From contig CANBYN010000076.1 in NCBI GenBank assembly GCA_947373615.1, forward strand, positions 1-8,382: a stretch of DNA of 8,382 nt, in the 5' to 3' direction. This DNA is from Burkholderiaceae bacterium (GTDB lineage: Bacteria; Pseudomonadota; Gammaproteobacteria; Burkholderiales; Burkholderiaceae). Below, piece by piece: positions 7,442 to 8,382 of the stretch. The translations under genes and the position numbers were made by a program. The notes under the pieces are model-generated. The model searched no databases, was not told where the DNA came from, and saw only the letters and a list, made by a program, of their open reading frames with translations. Each line of letters starts with the position of its first letter. Within the stretch, counting starts at the first letter, position 1.

Positions 7442-7487
7442 AGGGCTGCCTGCATGTAAGTATTTATTAAATTGATTGCTAGAGTCC
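7442..7487 (-). promoter_or_regulatory. lpxD-fabZ gap, the only sizeable spacer in the operon
   Basis: This 46-base AT-rich gap is longer than any other junction in the cluster. It contains a five-codon frame reading Met-Gln-Ala-Ala-Leu-stop (7455 down to 7438) whose TGA overlaps the fabZ ATG, and a loose promoter-like pair on the minus strand (TTGAGG at 7491-7486, AATAAA at 7468-7463, 17-base spacing). Neither is strong, and the gap may simply hold the fabZ ribosome binding site. Confidence 0.25.
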
Positions 7488-8382
7488 TCAAGACTCCGTA
7501 TTTTTATTTCTTTCCAAAAATCGTAAACGTTGGCGTATTTTATCGAGGCCACGCACTATCGCGGTATTTTTTTCCCAAGCACCATGGAGCATTGAAGGAT
7601 AGACGCCCGTGAAATGCTGTCCCGGCTCAGTAATGGAGCGAATAATAGACGTATTACCGGAGACCGTCGTTCTATCAGCAATTGTGAGATGACCCGCAAA
7701 GTTTGCAGCTCCCCCAATAATGCAGAAGTTACCAATCTTAGTACTGCCAGAAATGGCAGCACAACCCGCAATCACACAACACTTACCAACAATTACGTTA
7801 TGAGCAATTTGGACTTGATTATCGATCTTGGTTCCAGCCCCAATCACCGTATCGGTCATTGCTCCACGATCTACTGTCGTAGAAGCCCCAATCTCAACAT
7901 CATCGCCAATAACTACACTACCAGTTTGCGGGATCTTGACCCACTCACCACCAGTTGCTGAAAAATCAGGAGCAAAACCAAAACCATCTGCACCAATCAC
8001 GGCACCACTATGAATAATGCAACGCTCTCCAATACTTGTCTTGCTGTAAATTGATACCGAAGGGTAAATCAGGGTGTCGTCAGCAATTTCACTACTGCTA
8101 GCAATGGAGGTGTTGCCAAGTATAGTAACGCGCTCACCTAACTTCACGTTTGAGCCAATTTGCACAAACGGACCGATATGACAGGAGGAAGAAATAATTG
8201 CAGTGGGATCAATTGAAGCGCTTGGATGAATTCCAGCCACATAAAGGGGTGAATTCGATTTAGCAAAATATTGCGCCATTCTAGCAAAAGTTGCGTAAGG
8301 ATTCTTGGCTACAAAATAGACCCGATTTGTTGAAAACGCACTTGGGTTTTCTTGCAAAAACTCTAAATCTGCTTTGCTAACA
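7488..8382 (-). CDS. lpxD: UDP-3-O-acylglucosamine N-acyltransferase, 5' end outside the window
   Basis: LpxD adds the second R-3-hydroxyacyl chain, to the 2-amine of UDP-3-O-acylglucosamine, in the cytosol. About 297 residues are visible of an expected 340-355. The frame is open to the right edge: residues VSKADLEF precede the TTG at 8357, so that TTG is internal, and only roughly the first 50 residues are missing. Visible parts are the end of the uridine-binding N-terminal domain (NRVYFVAKNPYATFARMAQYF region), the hexapeptide-repeat beta helix, the IGADGFGFAP signature, catalytic His in QIAHN (codon 7800-7802) and the second conserved His in AGHL (codon 7689-7691), spaced 37 residues as in E. 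coli His239/His276. A charged C-terminal helix (DKIRQRLRFLERN) closes the protein. It is the first visible gene of the operon; skp/ompH and bamA are the expected neighbours beyond the edge. Confidence 0.96.
   Translation of the reverse strand, partial: VSKADLEFLQENPSAFSTNRVYFVAKNPYATFARMAQYFAKSNSPLYVAGIHPSASIDPTAIISSSCHIGPFVQIGSNVKLGERVTILGNTSIASSSEIADDTLIYPSVSIYSKTSIGERCIIHSGAVIGADGFGFAPDFSATGGEWVKIPQTGSVVIGDDVEIGASTTVDRGAMTDTVIGAGTKIDNQVQIAHNVIVGKCCVIAGCAAISGSTKIGNFCIIGGAANFAGHLTIADRTTVSGNTSIIRSITEPGQHFTGVYPSMLHGAWEKNTAIVRGLDKIRQRLRFLERNKNTES

Noticed and set aside
7482..7496. Small inverted repeat GAGTC/GACTC across the lpxD stop as a terminator
   Set aside because: The stem is only 5 bp with no T run, and fabZ follows at once in the same operon.
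7614..7961. 115-residue plus-strand frame opposite lpxD, rich in Asn, Thr and Ser
   Set aside because: The repetitive look comes from the complement of the hexapeptide-repeat codons of LpxD; it is a shadow frame.
6195..8382. Periodic isoleucine/glycine-rich pattern in lpxA and lpxD that might suggest DNA repeats or a duplication
   Set aside because: This is the protein-level hexapeptide repeat of left-handed beta-helix acyltransferases; the DNA is not tandemly repeated and the two genes are ancient paralogues.
1..8382. Search for an undescribed system such as a defence island, mobile element, CRISPR array, toxin-antitoxin pair or structured RNA
   Set aside because: Every coding stretch over 150 bases with family support is a housekeeping gene, the intergenic space is minimal, and no repeats, transposase, tRNA or complex RNA fold was seen.

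Overview
The window looks like housekeeping chromosome from a beta-proteobacterium of the order Burkholderiales, with Polynucleobacter-like freshwater relatives the best guess. This rests on the gene order lpxD-fabZ-lpxA-lpxB-rnhB-RNA methyltransferase beside a divergent ppsR/ppsA pair, which I recall from Burkholderiales genomes, on moderate base composition (judged by eye), and on protein sequences close to the proteobacterial versions. The genus is an inference; no rRNA or other marker gene is present.

Layout from left to right. Positions 1-123 hold no recognisable gene, only a strong hairpin terminator just beyond the end of ppsA. ppsA (PEP synthase) runs on the minus strand over 124-2529. 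A 106-base divergent spacer separates it from ppsR on the plus strand (2636-3463), which encodes the kinase/pyrophosphorylase that switches PEP synthase off and on. ppsR converges on a large minus-strand cluster, and the 102-base convergent spacer carries two hairpins. The cluster, read leftward from the right edge, is lpxD (5' end cut off by the window), fabZ, lpxA, lpxB, rnhB and a SpoU/TrmH-family RNA methyltransferase gene. Genes in the cluster mostly overlap by 4 bases or lie 3-8 bases apart; only lpxD-fabZ has a larger gap (46 bases).

How the genes work together. LpxA and LpxD are the two R-3-hydroxyacyl transferases of the Raetz lipid A pathway and LpxB makes the lipid A disaccharide. 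FabZ dehydrates the same 3-hydroxyacyl-ACP pool that LpxA and LpxD consume, so the operon sits at the branch between phospholipid and lipid A synthesis. RnhB (RNase HII) and the RNA methyltransferase are nucleic-acid enzymes riding at the operon's 3' end. PpsA and PpsR form an enzyme/regulator pair for gluconeogenic entry from pyruvate.

I found no mobile element, CRISPR array, RNA gene, prophage, defence system or unknown accessory gene. Every sizeable ORF outside the eight genes is antisense or out-of-frame shadow. The points worth a second look are modest: a TTG start forced on lpxB, the correct start of fabZ, lpxD continuing past the window edge, acyl-chain ruler residues in LpxA and LpxD, and the unassigned substrate of the methyltransferase.
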